Source of the DNA: Luteimonas saliphila
GTDB taxonomy: Bacteria; Pseudomonadota; Gammaproteobacteria; Xanthomonadales; Xanthomonadaceae
Length of the DNA stretch: 64,000 nucleotides
Assembly: GCF_016774335.1 (NCBI RefSeq)
Contig: NZ_JAETWA010000047.1
Coordinates: forward strand, 292,195 to 356,194
Direction of reading: 5' to 3'
Position numbers and translations under genes: made by a program. The notes under the pieces are model-generated. The model ran no database searches, was not told the DNA's origin, and saw nothing but the letters and a program-made list of their open reading frames with translations. Each line of letters starts with the position of its first letter. Position 1 is the first letter of the stretch. Of the stretch, positions 55,762 to 64,000 are shown one piece after another.

Positions 55762-57711
55762 TCAGGGGGTCGCAGTCACCTCGCAAGCGAACTCGATCCG
55801 CACGCCGCCGCCCACCGGCAACACCGGGATCACCAGTCCGGCCCCCTGCAGGCCCGCGATGGTCGGGGTAACCGGGCATTCCGCGTCGCCCGTGGCGCTG
55901 CAAGCGATGACCGCAGCGCTACAGTCCAGGCCGGTGACCGCGGGATCGCTCACGATCGCGCCGTCGGCGGCCAGCGGGCCTGCATTGCCCACCTGGAGCA
56001 CATAGGTGACCTCGTCGCCGATCCGGGCAGAGTTCGGCGTCACCTCCTTGATGATCGATAGGTCGGCTTCGTCCGTCACCGTCACCGAAGCGGAGGCGCT
56101 GCCGGAAGCGTCGAAATCGGGAATCGTCTGCGCGTTGTGGGTCACGCCGGCCGTGTTGGTGATGGTGGCGCCAGGCGCCACGTCGGCGTCGACGGTCACC
56201 TGGAACCGGAACGACGCCGCATGGCCGGCGGAAATCAGCCCGCCGTTGCCCGGACCGGTGCCTCCGTCGAACGCGCTATCGTCTTCGCCCAGGCGAAAGA
56301 CCACGCTGCCGCCCGCGAATTCGGCCTGGTCGCCGTCGGCGGCATCGCTCATCGCCCCGGTGGGGCCGCCGTTGGTGGCGCCGCCATCGTCGGTATTGTT
56401 GGTCAGGATCACCAGGCTGCCGGGCACATAGGTGGTGCCGGCCGGAACGGGGTCGGTCACCAGCACGTTGGTCGCGCCATCCTGTCCGCTGTTGTCGAAA
56501 CTGATCGTGTACGTGAGCACGTCGCCGGGCTCGACATCGCCACCGTTGTCGTCCGTCACGTCCTTGACGATGGAGCTGACCAGGTCGGGAGCGAACACGT
56601 CCGTAGCCAGGCTGACCATGCCGATGTCCATGACTTCGCTGCTGCTGCCCCGCAGGCGGATGGCCGCGGAGGTGGCGCCGTTGGGCAGCTGCACGTCCGG
56701 CGGCTGGAAATCCAGGTCCATGCCCAGAGTGTTGCTGTAGTCCGGCGTGCGACCCGCGGTGACGTGGGCGCCATTCACGCTGACGGTACTGTTCCAGAAA
56801 TTGTTGACCGGATTGATGCCGTTGGACACCGGGTTGAGGGTGGCCGCGCTGGTTCCGAAGGACAGGCCCGGGAGCGAGGCGTGATCGTTGCTGGCGCGGT
56901 CGCCGTCCCAGGTCAACACGCCCAGCGTGGAGTTCACCGGCCCCGTCGGCGGCGTGACGAAGGGGCCGACGCTGAGGTCGAGGATCGGATTGACTCCGTC
57001 GGCCCTCAGCCAACCGTCGAACACGCTCAGGCTGCGCGTAGGCATGCTGTTGTTCCGGTAGGCCACCACCAGGGACCAGCCGGCCCAGGTATTGTTGGTC
57101 GCGTTGCGGCTGGTGGCGATGTCGGCGACGGTGTACACACCGTTGCCGGCGGCCGCTACCTGCGCGGTCACGTCGGCGAACCCCTGGTAGTCGGGATGGC
57201 TGGGCTCCTGACCGACCAGCGAGTCGAACTGGTTGGCGGTGACGGTGGAATAGCCGCCGCCCGGCCCCGCGAACCGCACGCTGTCGCGCCCGGGCGTGGT
57301 CGGAGAGGCCTGCCCGCTCCAGTACAGCCCGGCGAACAGGACCATCGAACCCGGTGGAAGGTCCAGCGTGGCGCTGCTGGAGTTGAATGTCGCCGGATCG
57401 CCATCCACGTCGTGATGGACCATGCTGACGCCAGTGGAATTGTTGTTGAGGCCGCCGCTTCCATCCGTATGGGTACGCGAAGCCACGCACGCCGCCTGCT
57501 GCCCCGCAGTGCCTGCGGCGGGATCGCAGTGCATGTTGATGTTGCCGATGCCGGCGATGTCACCGTTGGCGATCGTCGCGTAGCGCTGGGCGAATGCTCG
57601 CTGCGCCTGCGCGGGCAGGCTGCACAGGCTCAGCCCGACCGCCGCGAGCAACAGGGCGGGGAAGCTCGCGCGGCAGCGGGAAGCGAACGGGATCCTGCTC
57701 GAGACTTTCAT
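55762..57711 (-). CDS. Secreted DUF11-repeat protein
   Basis: A 649-residue exported protein, last of the three-gene surface cluster. The signal peptide runs to about residue 36 (LCSLPAQAQR). Residues ~40-370 form a large beta-rich domain that includes MVLFAGLYWSGQ and LGVLTWDGDRASNDH, resembling the N-terminal domain of other DUF11 surface proteins. Two DUF11 repeats follow (SSIVKDVTDDNGGDVEPGDV; LSIIKEVTPNSARIGDEV). No anchor or sorting motif is seen at the end (FACEVTATP), so it may be released or held by the neighbouring barrel. It begins within the stop of the barrel gene's side of the operon: the barrel gene's TGA shares a base with this ATG. Confidence 0.87.
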   Translation of the reverse strand: MKVSSRIPFASRCRASFPALLLAAVGLSLCSLPAQAQRAFAQRYATIANGDIAGIGNINMHCDPAAGTAGQQAACVASRTHTDGSGGLNNNSTGVSMVHHDVDGDPATFNSSSATLDLPPGSMVLFAGLYWSGQASPTTPGRDSVRFAGPGGGYSTVTANQFDSLVGQEPSHPDYQGFADVTAQVAAAGNGVYTVADIATSRNATNNTWAGWSLVVAYRNNSMPTRSLSVFDGWLRADGVNPILDLSVGPFVTPPTGPVNSTLGVLTWDGDRASNDHASLPGLSFGTSAATLNPVSNGINPVNNFWNSTVSVNGAHVTAGRTPDYSNTLGMDLDFQPPDVQLPNGATSAAIRLRGSSSEVMDIGMVSLATDVFAPDLVSSIVKDVTDDNGGDVEPGDVLTYTISFDNSGQDGATNVLVTDPVPAGTTYVPGSLVILTNNTDDGGATNGGPTGAMSDAADGDQAEFAGGSVVFRLGEDDSAFDGGTGPGNGGLISAGHAASFRFQVTVDADVAPGATITNTAGVTHNAQTIPDFDASGSASASVTVTDEADLSIIKEVTPNSARIGDEVTYVLQVGNAGPLAADGAIVSDPAVTGLDCSAAVIACSATGDAECPVTPTIAGLQGAGLVIPVLPVGGGVRIEFACEVTATP

Positions 57712-60700
57712 CAGTAGCTACCCACGAAATTGACGAACCAGCCCTTGTGGTCGTAATCGAACTCGGTCAGGTCGTCGCTGAAATCGGTGAAGTTGTAGCC
57801 GGCGCCGATACGGAAGTTACGGCCGATGTCGCGGTCGATGCCGGCCATCCAGCCCTGCCGGGTGCCGCCGTCGTCCACGTCCAGCCAGCGGTACTCGGCC
57901 ATCGCGTGCCAGCGATGCAGCAGCTCGTAGCGGACCTGCCCGGCGGCGAAGGTGGTCGCCGAGTCGAACCAGTCGCCGGTGCCACGGCCGAAGCGCGCCT
58001 CGCCTTCGCGTCGCGCGAGCTTGCCGGCGAACTCCCAGCGCTGGTCGTGGCGGTACACGCCCTCCATCGACAGCACCTGGGTCCGCTGGTCGTACTGCGC
58101 GCCGCCCATCTGGCCCAGCGTCGCCAGGTCGTAGAGGTAGGTGTAGCGGCCGAACAGGCCCCACCGCGTGCTGTTCCAGGGGCGGAAGGCGAAGCCGAAG
58201 TTGCCTTCGATGAACTTCGCGCTGGCGGCCGGGTCGAGATCGTCCTGGGTGTCGGCGTAGTTGAAGCGCGCGGCGATGCGCCAGCTCTCGTTGAGCTTGT
58301 GGGTCAGGCGATGGGTGCTGACCCACTGGGTGACGCGCTCGGCACCGCTGTCCTCGCGCCACTCTAGCTTGCTCTGCCAGCTGGTGTCGGTGGAGGTGCG
58401 GCCGCCGGCGACGCTGATCGCGCGGCGGTCGATTTCGCCGCCGCTGGCGTTGGTCAGCTCGCCGTCGCTCAGGGTGAAGCCGACGTTCCAGCCCTGGGCC
58501 GGATAGAAATCCAGCCCGAAGGTGTGCGCCAGCCCGCTCTCGCGCCGGTTTTTCAGGAACTGGCTCTCGTTGAACACGTTGACCTGGTTCGACAGCCGCC
58601 AGCGCTGGCCCAGCGTCCAGCCGTTGCGCGCGTTGGGATTGAACAGCGGGTCGTAGTCGCTGCGGTCGGTCGAGTACGTGTAGCTTCCGTAGAAGCTCTG
58701 CTGCGCCGAACGCCGCCACTCGCCGTTGACCTGCGCCGCGTCGCCGCGGTCGCCGGTGGTCAGTTCGCCGCCCAGGGTGGAGAGATTGGCGAAGTTGTAG
58801 CGGCCGCCGAGGGTGAACGCGTCGTTGTCGGCGTAGGCGCCGCCGTCGTCGTCCAGGGTCAGCTGCGCGGTGCCGTAGACGTCGAGCGCGGTGCCGAAGC
58901 GGCGGGTGTAGCGCGCGGCGCCGAGCAAGCCGGCGGCATCGAGCGTGCCGCGCGTCTCCTCGACCCGGCGCAGTTCGAACGCCAGCGCGTCGAAATCGCC
59001 GATCCGCCATTCGGCCCGGGCCTGGGCCTGGGTCAGCGCGTCGCCGGCGCGCTCGGCGCGGCTGTAGCGCGCGTACACGCCGAGGTTCGGGGTGAACTCG
59101 CCCAGCACTTCGGCCCCGTACTCCTCGACCTCGGCGCCGGTATCGAAGCGCGAGATCGAGTAGCCGGCGTCGACCTGGCGCCACCATGCGCCTGCGCTCC
59201 AGGGCTGTTCGCTCCAGCCCAGTTCCTGGAAGTTGGCGCGCGCCTCGATCGCGGTGGCCTCGCCTTCGCGCGGACCGGTCGGGTTGAGGCGCGTGAAGCT
59301 CAGGCCGCCGTTGTCGGAGAAGAACACCGGCGCACTGGTGGATTCGGTGCGCGCGTGCTCGAGCTTGAGGTAGGTGCCCTTGCCAGCCTGCAGCGTGACG
59401 TCGGCCGAGGTCAGCGTGTAGTCCTCGCCGGCGCGATTCTCGTCGACGTGGGTCACCCCGATGCCGAGATGGTCGCCGAACCAGTGCTTGCCGCGCACGC
59501 CGGCGGTCACGTCGTCGGCGTCGAAGTCGTTGGGCACCCACTCGTAGTCGACGATCAGCCGCTGCTCGAACCCGTCCAGCGGCGCGTCGCGGGTCAGCGA
59601 CGGCAGGTTCTGCAGGGTGATCTGCGCGAGCGGGCGGGTCAGCAGCACACGGCCCTGCAGCTCGTCGATCTCGTAGTCGGCGCCGCGCAGCAGCTCCACG
59701 CGCTGCTCGACGCGGCCGGTGGTGCGGTCGCGCACTTCCAGCACCACGCGGTCGGAGCCGGGCAGCACGTCGGTATGCCGCAGGTAGTACAGGCTGCCGC
59801 CGGTACCGATGAACTCGCTGTGGCCGGGCGCGGTCTGCGCCTCGGAGGCGAATGCGCGCAGCTGCGTCACCGGGTCGCCCCAGGCGTTGGCCATGCGCGA
59901 ACGCCAGTTCAGCGCGGCGCCGTACAGCGCACGCGAGTACTGGCCGTATTCGGTTCCGGTGAAGCCGGTGGCGAAGTTGCCCCACAGCGCCTCGTTCTTG
60001 TCCCAGTCCACGCGCAGGTAGAACCGGCCCATGGTGTCGACGTCGCGCCACACGCGGGAATCGTCGCCGTAGGTGGGGTAGTACAGGTCGGGATCGAGGC
60101 GCCGAAACACGTCCTGCGGATCGGCCGAGGTGAAGCCGTCGAACAGGTCCTCGAGCGGGCGGTTCTGGGTGTCGGCCTGGGCGGTGACCAGGTACTTCCC
60201 CCCCAGCTTGGCCTTGCCGTAGAACGCCAGGCGGCCGTCGCTGAGGATGTCGTCCTCGCGCCCGGCCAGCGCCAGCGACTGGCCGGGCCCGCTGGCGTCG
60301 TTCTGGTAGACGGTGACGTCGGCCATCGCCACGCCGAAGAAGTAGCGGCCGCTGACCTCGACGTCGAGCGCGTGCACGATCGGCGCCACGCCGTCCTGGC
60401 CATCGAGGCCGATCTCGAACCGGTGCTGGCCGACCGGCACGAGGTACTCGGCGACGAACTTGCGTTCCAGGTCGACCGGATAAGACTCGCCGTTGATCCG
60501 CAGCGAACGGCCTTCTGGCAGGTTGCGGCCCTGCACGCGCACGCGCGAGCCGTAGATCGGGATGTTCTGCTGGCGCAAGCCATTGCCGGCGAACGCGTCC
60601 TCCACGAGTTGCTGCGTCAGCGCCTGGTCGCCGGTCAGCGCGGTGCCGAGCGAACGCTCCACGCTCTCGCGCACCTGGCCGCGGGCGCGCTCGACCTCGT

Positions 60701-61376
60701 CCGGACGCACCAGCTGCAGCTTGCGCGGCGAGGTTTCGTCGAAGTTGCCTTGCGCGTCGAAAGCGCGCAGTACATAGACCAGTTCGTCCCCGGCGCGCAG
60801 GCGCAGGTCCGCGGGCAGCTCGCCGTTCCATTCGCTCTGCACGGCGGCCTCGACCGGCAGGTCGATGCTCGCCACCGGCGATACCAGGTCGCCGTCGTTG
60901 CCGCGGTAGATCCGCAGCTCGTAGCGGTCGACGAAGGCGGTGTAGTTGCTGCGCACGAACAGGCGCACCGGCTCGACGATCCGCCCCGCGTCGAAGGCGA
61001 CCATCGACGGCGCGGTGATGCTCAGTTCCGGCATGCCCAGGTCGGGATCTTCCGTGGCCCAGAGTGCCCCTCCGCCCGGCAACTGCACCGAGAACGTGCC
61101 GCGCGCCACCGCGCGACCCGGCTGATCGAGTGCGACCGACACGCGGCGGTCCGGCTGCAACGCCGCGGAGGACGACTGCGCGTCGGTCCCGCTGGTGACC
61201 GGCTGGTCGTAGCTGCGCGTGCGCACGCGGAACACCAGCTCGCCGCTGTCGTCGCTGCAGTCTTCTTCGCCGCATTCGATCGCGGCCGTCGCCGGCGTGG
61301 CCTGCTGCGCCGAGGCGCTGGCGCTGATGCCGGCGAGGATGCCGATCAGGGCGGTGTCGAGCAATTTCATCTTCAT
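57711..61376 (-). CDS. Large outer-membrane beta-barrel protein with Ig-like N-terminal region
   Basis: A 1221-residue protein. A signal peptide (~23 residues, ISASASAQQ) is followed by about 370 residues of soluble beta-rich sequence with Ig- or FlgD-like elements (VRLFVRSNYTAFVDRYELRIYRG; IPIYGSRVRVQGRNLPEG; AEYLVPVGQHRFEIG). The remainder alternates aromatic and polar residues like a long transmembrane barrel. It ends KGWFVNFVGSY, with an aromatic final residue as expected for BAM-assembled proteins. It has no TonB box or plug that I can find. It starts 14 bases after the OmpA/DUF11 gene and overlaps the downstream DUF11 gene by one base. Confidence 0.85.
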   Translation of the reverse strand: MKMKLLDTALIGILAGISASASAQQATPATAAIECGEEDCSDDSGELVFRVRTRSYDQPVTSGTDAQSSSAALQPDRRVSVALDQPGRAVARGTFSVQLPGGGALWATEDPDLGMPELSITAPSMVAFDAGRIVEPVRLFVRSNYTAFVDRYELRIYRGNDGDLVSPVASIDLPVEAAVQSEWNGELPADLRLRAGDELVYVLRAFDAQGNFDETSPRKLQLVRPDEVERARGQVRESVERSLGTALTGDQALTQQLVEDAFAGNGLRQQNIPIYGSRVRVQGRNLPEGRSLRINGESYPVDLERKFVAEYLVPVGQHRFEIGLDGQDGVAPIVHALDVEVSGRYFFGVAMADVTVYQNDASGPGQSLALAGREDDILSDGRLAFYGKAKLGGKYLVTAQADTQNRPLEDLFDGFTSADPQDVFRRLDPDLYYPTYGDDSRVWRDVDTMGRFYLRVDWDKNEALWGNFATGFTGTEYGQYSRALYGAALNWRSRMANAWGDPVTQLRAFASEAQTAPGHSEFIGTGGSLYYLRHTDVLPGSDRVVLEVRDRTTGRVEQRVELLRGADYEIDELQGRVLLTRPLAQITLQNLPSLTRDAPLDGFEQRLIVDYEWVPNDFDADDVTAGVRGKHWFGDHLGIGVTHVDENRAGEDYTLTSADVTLQAGKGTYLKLEHARTESTSAPVFFSDNGGLSFTRLNPTGPREGEATAIEARANFQELGWSEQPWSAGAWWRQVDAGYSISRFDTGAEVEEYGAEVLGEFTPNLGVYARYSRAERAGDALTQAQARAEWRIGDFDALAFELRRVEETRGTLDAAGLLGAARYTRRFGTALDVYGTAQLTLDDDGGAYADNDAFTLGGRYNFANLSTLGGELTTGDRGDAAQVNGEWRRSAQQSFYGSYTYSTDRSDYDPLFNPNARNGWTLGQRWRLSNQVNVFNESQFLKNRRESGLAHTFGLDFYPAQGWNVGFTLSDGELTNASGGEIDRRAISVAGGRTSTDTSWQSKLEWREDSGAERVTQWVSTHRLTHKLNESWRIAARFNYADTQDDLDPAASAKFIEGNFGFAFRPWNSTRWGLFGRYTYLYDLATLGQMGGAQYDQRTQVLSMEGVYRHDQRWEFAGKLARREGEARFGRGTGDWFDSATTFAAGQVRYELLHRWHAMAEYRWLDVDDGGTRQGWMAGIDRDIGRNFRIGAGYNFTDFSDDLTEFDYDHKGWFVNFVGSY

Positions 61377-61390
61377 GGTCCGGATCCCCC

Positions 61391-64000
61391 TTACCTGCGT
61401 TCCGTGCCGACGGGGGCCGCCGGATCGCTGCTTGCCTCGACCCGCACCTTCGCGCGGACCTCCGGACTCAACCGCTGCGCGAGTGCCTGTTGCACCGCGC
61501 TGGCGCGTCGCAATCCGAGCGCGGCGTTGTAGGCGTGCGAGCCGCGGACGTCGGTGTGCCCGACGATCGCCACCACGCCGCCGCCAAGCTGTTCGAGCCG
61601 TCTTGCGACCGCGTCGAGCAGGCCTTCGAACTCGAGCCGGATCCGCGACTGGTCGGTGTCGAACAGCACCGTGCCCAGCAATGCGCCGCCGGCATCCACG
61701 CCCGCGATCAGGCTGTGCGGGTCTTCGACGCGCGTACGCAGGACCACGCTCAGTCCAGCCTGTGCCTCGCCGCCCACCTGCGTCTGCAGCGCATCGCGCA
61801 CCGCGGCCGCGCGGGCGAAGGCCAGGCCCTCGCTGTCGCCGTCGGCGGTGATCACCACCTCGCCGCCGCGATGGCGCTCGACCTGTGCGGCCATCCGCGC
61901 GATCGCAGGCAGGTAGGCCTCGCGCACCTCGGCGCTGCCGGGCGTGAAGATCACCTCGCCCAGTTCCAGTTCCACCCGGCGTTCGCCGCCCGGCAGCACC
62001 TGCACCGGCAGTTGCACGCCGAAGTCGAAGCGCACCGGCAGACCCGGGGTCACGCGCCGCACCAGCGGATTGGCGGTGGTGAACGGCGTGCCCGGCGGCA
62101 GCGTGACCGGATCGACCTTGAGGATGAAGTTGCGGCCATGGCCCCAGTCGCCGCCATGCACGTCGGCCAGGTGGTAGCGGCCGTACTGGTCGGTCTCGAT
62201 CAGCACGCCCTCCACCGACGCGATGCGCACGCCGGGAATGCCGCGCTCGTCGATACCCGCGTTGGAGACCACGTAGGCGACGTCGAACCCGCCTTCCACA
62301 GCGGACACTACGCGCTCGACCGTCGGCTCGGCCGCGTTCAATCCCTTCGCCGCCTCGCCGCTGCGTTCGAGCATGGTGTTGCCGGCGGCATCCATGCGCA
62401 GGGTCGCGCCCTGGGCGCTGGTCAGCACGAAATCGCCGGTGAAATCGGCCGAGCGCAGGCGCTGGCGGATCACCACCTGGCGCGCCTCCACCGGATCGGC
62501 TTCGGACTGCCGCGCCGCGATCGCGCCCACGTCGATGCCATGCAGCAGCGGCGCGCTGGCGTCGGCCACCGGCTGCGGGCCGTCGCCTCGGTCGATCGTG
62601 GTGGAACCGGCGATGTAGGCCGCGGGCGCGAAACCGCCCTGCACGCGTACGTCGCCCAGATCCGCGCGATCCTGCCAGCCGTCACCATCGCGGTCGTCGA
62701 AGACCGTGCCGAAGACCAGGCTGTCGTCGAGAAGTGGATCGTTGTCGAGCGCGACCTGCGCGGTCGCGACGTTCGAGATCGGCGTGTTCGTCCCGTCGAC
62801 CGCGACCGCCTCGTTGACGTGCATGCCGGCGCGCACGCCCGCGCCCACGCGCAGCAGGTAGACGATGGTCGCCTGTCCGCCGGCGTCGATATCGAGTCCG
62901 CCGATGCGCAGCGGATGCCGGCCCTCCAGGGTGAAGGCGCCATCGCGGTCGGTCACCGCCATCGAACCCTCGACGTAGCTGAAGCCGTCCGGCGGGGTGT
63001 CGACGAGGGTGGTGCCGGTGATGTTGACCGCGCCGATGTTCTCGACCGTCAGCGTGTAGCGAACCAGGTCGCCGATCGCGACGTTGCGCACGGCGACGGC
63101 CTTGACGATTCGCAGCAGCGCGTCGTCGGACAGCTCGTGCCGGGTCTCGCAAACGGTGCATTCGGGCTCGACGTCGGTGGATTCGCCGACCACCACGTTC
63201 TCGACGCTGCCGCTCGCCTCCGCCGTGACCGTGGCCGGGTAGGTGAAGGTGTAAACCCCGGGCACGGTCCCCGTGGGCAGCGTGCAGACCACGGTGGCGC
63301 CCTGCGCGGCGCAGCCCGCGGGCAGCGCGCCCAGCGCGAGCCCCGGCCCCGGGGTGTCGACCAGTCGCACGTCAGCGCGCGTGGCGGAATTCTCCACCGT
63401 CGCCGTCAGCGTGTACTCGATGACGTCGCCCACGCGGACCTCCTGGTCCTCGCCGGGCGTCGCGTGCTTGGCGATGACCACCCGCGGCTCGACCAGCGGA
63501 TGCCGGGTGCTGCAGCTGCCGCACGTCGGCGGCTGGCCACCGGTGCCGGTGCCGCCGCTGGCGGCGACCACGTTGCTCACGAGGACGGTGGCATCGGCAT
63601 TCACCGTCGCCGTGTAGGTCAGCGCGTAGTTACCCGGCAGCGTGCCCGCCGGCAGCGTGCAGGTCAGCGAGCCCGAGCAGGCGAACGCGCCCGCATCGAT
63701 GACTTCGCCGAAGCTCAGGCCCTCGCCCAGGGTGTCGACCAGGGTCAGCACCTCGCGCGTCGCCGAACGTTCGACCGTCGCCTGCAGGGTGTAGGTGATG
63801 ACATCGCCCGCACGCACCGGGGTGTCGCTGCCCGGGTTGGAGGACTTGGTCACGGTGACCACCGGCGCGATCACGTCGTGCTCGGTCGCACACGTGGTGC
63901 ACTCCGGATCCGGATCGCCACCGGGCGGGTTGCTCGCCGTCACCACGTTGCCCAGCGTGCCGGTCGCGTCGGCGTCCACGGTCGCGGTGTAGGTCAGCGC
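61391..64000 (-). CDS. DUF11-repeat protein with tandem OmpA domains (5' part outside window)
   Basis: At least 869 residues; the start lies beyond the right edge. At least four DUF11-type repeats are seen, three of them preceded by a CxxC-x(2)-H-type block (PECTTCATEH, PTCGSCSTRH, PECTVCETRH). A DGDGW Ca-binding-like stretch (FDDRDGDGWQDRAD) and a carboxypeptidase-regulatory-like domain (GIPGVRIASVEGVLIETDQYG) follow. Two OmpA-like domains end the protein: IFTPGSAEVREAYLPAIARM with ITADGDSEG, and VLFDTDQSRIRLEFEG with VGHTDVRGSHAYN. OmpA domains hold peptidoglycan, so this protein probably anchors the cluster in the periplasm. Confidence 0.85.
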   Translation of the reverse strand, partial: ALTYTATVDADATGTLGNVVTASNPPGGDPDPECTTCATEHDVIAPVVTVTKSSNPGSDTPVRAGDVITYTLQATVERSATREVLTLVDTLGEGLSFGEVIDAGAFACSGSLTCTLPAGTLPGNYALTYTATVNADATVLVSNVVAASGGTGTGGQPPTCGSCSTRHPLVEPRVVIAKHATPGEDQEVRVGDVIEYTLTATVENSATRADVRLVDTPGPGLALGALPAGCAAQGATVVCTLPTGTVPGVYTFTYPATVTAEASGSVENVVVGESTDVEPECTVCETRHELSDDALLRIVKAVAVRNVAIGDLVRYTLTVENIGAVNITGTTLVDTPPDGFSYVEGSMAVTDRDGAFTLEGRHPLRIGGLDIDAGGQATIVYLLRVGAGVRAGMHVNEAVAVDGTNTPISNVATAQVALDNDPLLDDSLVFGTVFDDRDGDGWQDRADLGDVRVQGGFAPAAYIAGSTTIDRGDGPQPVADASAPLLHGIDVGAIAARQSEADPVEARQVVIRQRLRSADFTGDFVLTSAQGATLRMDAAGNTMLERSGEAAKGLNAAEPTVERVVSAVEGGFDVAYVVSNAGIDERGIPGVRIASVEGVLIETDQYGRYHLADVHGGDWGHGRNFILKVDPVTLPPGTPFTTANPLVRRVTPGLPVRFDFGVQLPVQVLPGGERRVELELGEVIFTPGSAEVREAYLPAIARMAAQVERHRGGEVVITADGDSEGLAFARAAAVRDALQTQVGGEAQAGLSVVLRTRVEDPHSLIAGVDAGGALLGTVLFDTDQSRIRLEFEGLLDAVARRLEQLGGGVVAIVGHTDVRGSHAYNAALGLRRASAVQQALAQRLSPEVRAKVRVEASSDPAAPVGTERR

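Noticed and set aside
55557..55871. A 104-codon plus-strand frame upstream of rpoH
   Set aside because: Its second half is antisense to the DUF11 gene and the protein has no features.
58524..61532. A 1002-codon open frame antisense to the barrel gene
   Set aside because: It mirrors the barrel gene codon pattern and has no signal, motif or start context.

Overview
This window is a GC-rich stretch of a gammaproteobacterial chromosome, most likely from the Xanthomonadaceae/Lysobacteraceae (a Lysobacter-, Luteimonas- or Pseudoxanthomonas-like bacterium). The evidence is the order rsmB-fmt-def / LysM-dprA-smg-topA, the gltBD pair, SppA, PriA, TalB and RpoH with typical proteobacterial sequences, a large TonB-dependent receptor in a polysaccharide locus, and intergenic seven-base repeat arrays and REP-like palindromes. 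This is inferred from protein and repeat character, not from a database search.

Layout. 1-10.5 kb is core information processing: partial rsmB, fmt and def on the minus strand, then LysM protein, dprA, smg, a pilin-like protein, a GYF-RDD membrane protein, topA and tsaC on the plus strand. 10.7-18.3 kb carries gltB-gltD and two overlapping secreted DUF4124 genes. 18.3-19.8 kb has a glyoxalase-like gene, an SDR gene and what looks like the broken 5' end of a lipoprotein gene. 19.9-36.7 kb is a pectin/rhamnogalacturonan utilisation locus: rhamnogalacturonan acetylesterase fused to a cupin, kduD, kduI, a LacI-type regulator, a TRAP transporter operon led by a hydratase-like gene, two pectate lyases, a carboxylesterase, a TonB-dependent receptor and a KDG kinase. 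36.7-37.3 kb holds three copies of a 127-base REP-type tandem repeat. 37.3-54.4 kb is mostly housekeeping: sppA, a MATE exporter, DUF3667 and DUF4286 proteins, a HTH-membrane protein with a DUF3106 partner, a DnaA-box cluster, priA, a NYN-domain protein, an MFS symporter, talB, ndh, a ZIP transporter, a DUF2306 protein and a membrane AraC regulator. 54.5-55.4 kb is rpoH behind a sigma-E-type promoter. 55.8-64 kb is a three-gene surface cluster: a DUF11 protein with tandem OmpA domains (cut by the window edge), a 1221-residue outer-membrane barrel and a smaller secreted DUF11 protein.

How the genes work together. In the pectin locus the receptor would import oligogalacturonides across the outer membrane. 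The two lyases and two esterases cut and deacylate pectin, and the TRAP system carries acidic sugars over the inner membrane. KduI and KduD convert the unsaturated-uronate product to 2-keto-3-deoxygluconate, and the PfkB kinase phosphorylates it. Copies of a 14-16 base element with core ACCGGT lie at the kduI, hydratase/lyase, lacI, receptor and kinase genes. At two of them the element overlaps a recognisable promoter, which makes it the probable operator of the local LacI protein. KDPG aldolase, uronate isomerase, GH28 and GH105 enzymes are not in the window.

The best candidates for something undescribed are the DUF11/OmpA/barrel cluster, the paired heptamer arrays in the def-fmt and gltB-gltD junctions, and the DnaA-box cluster upstream of priA.
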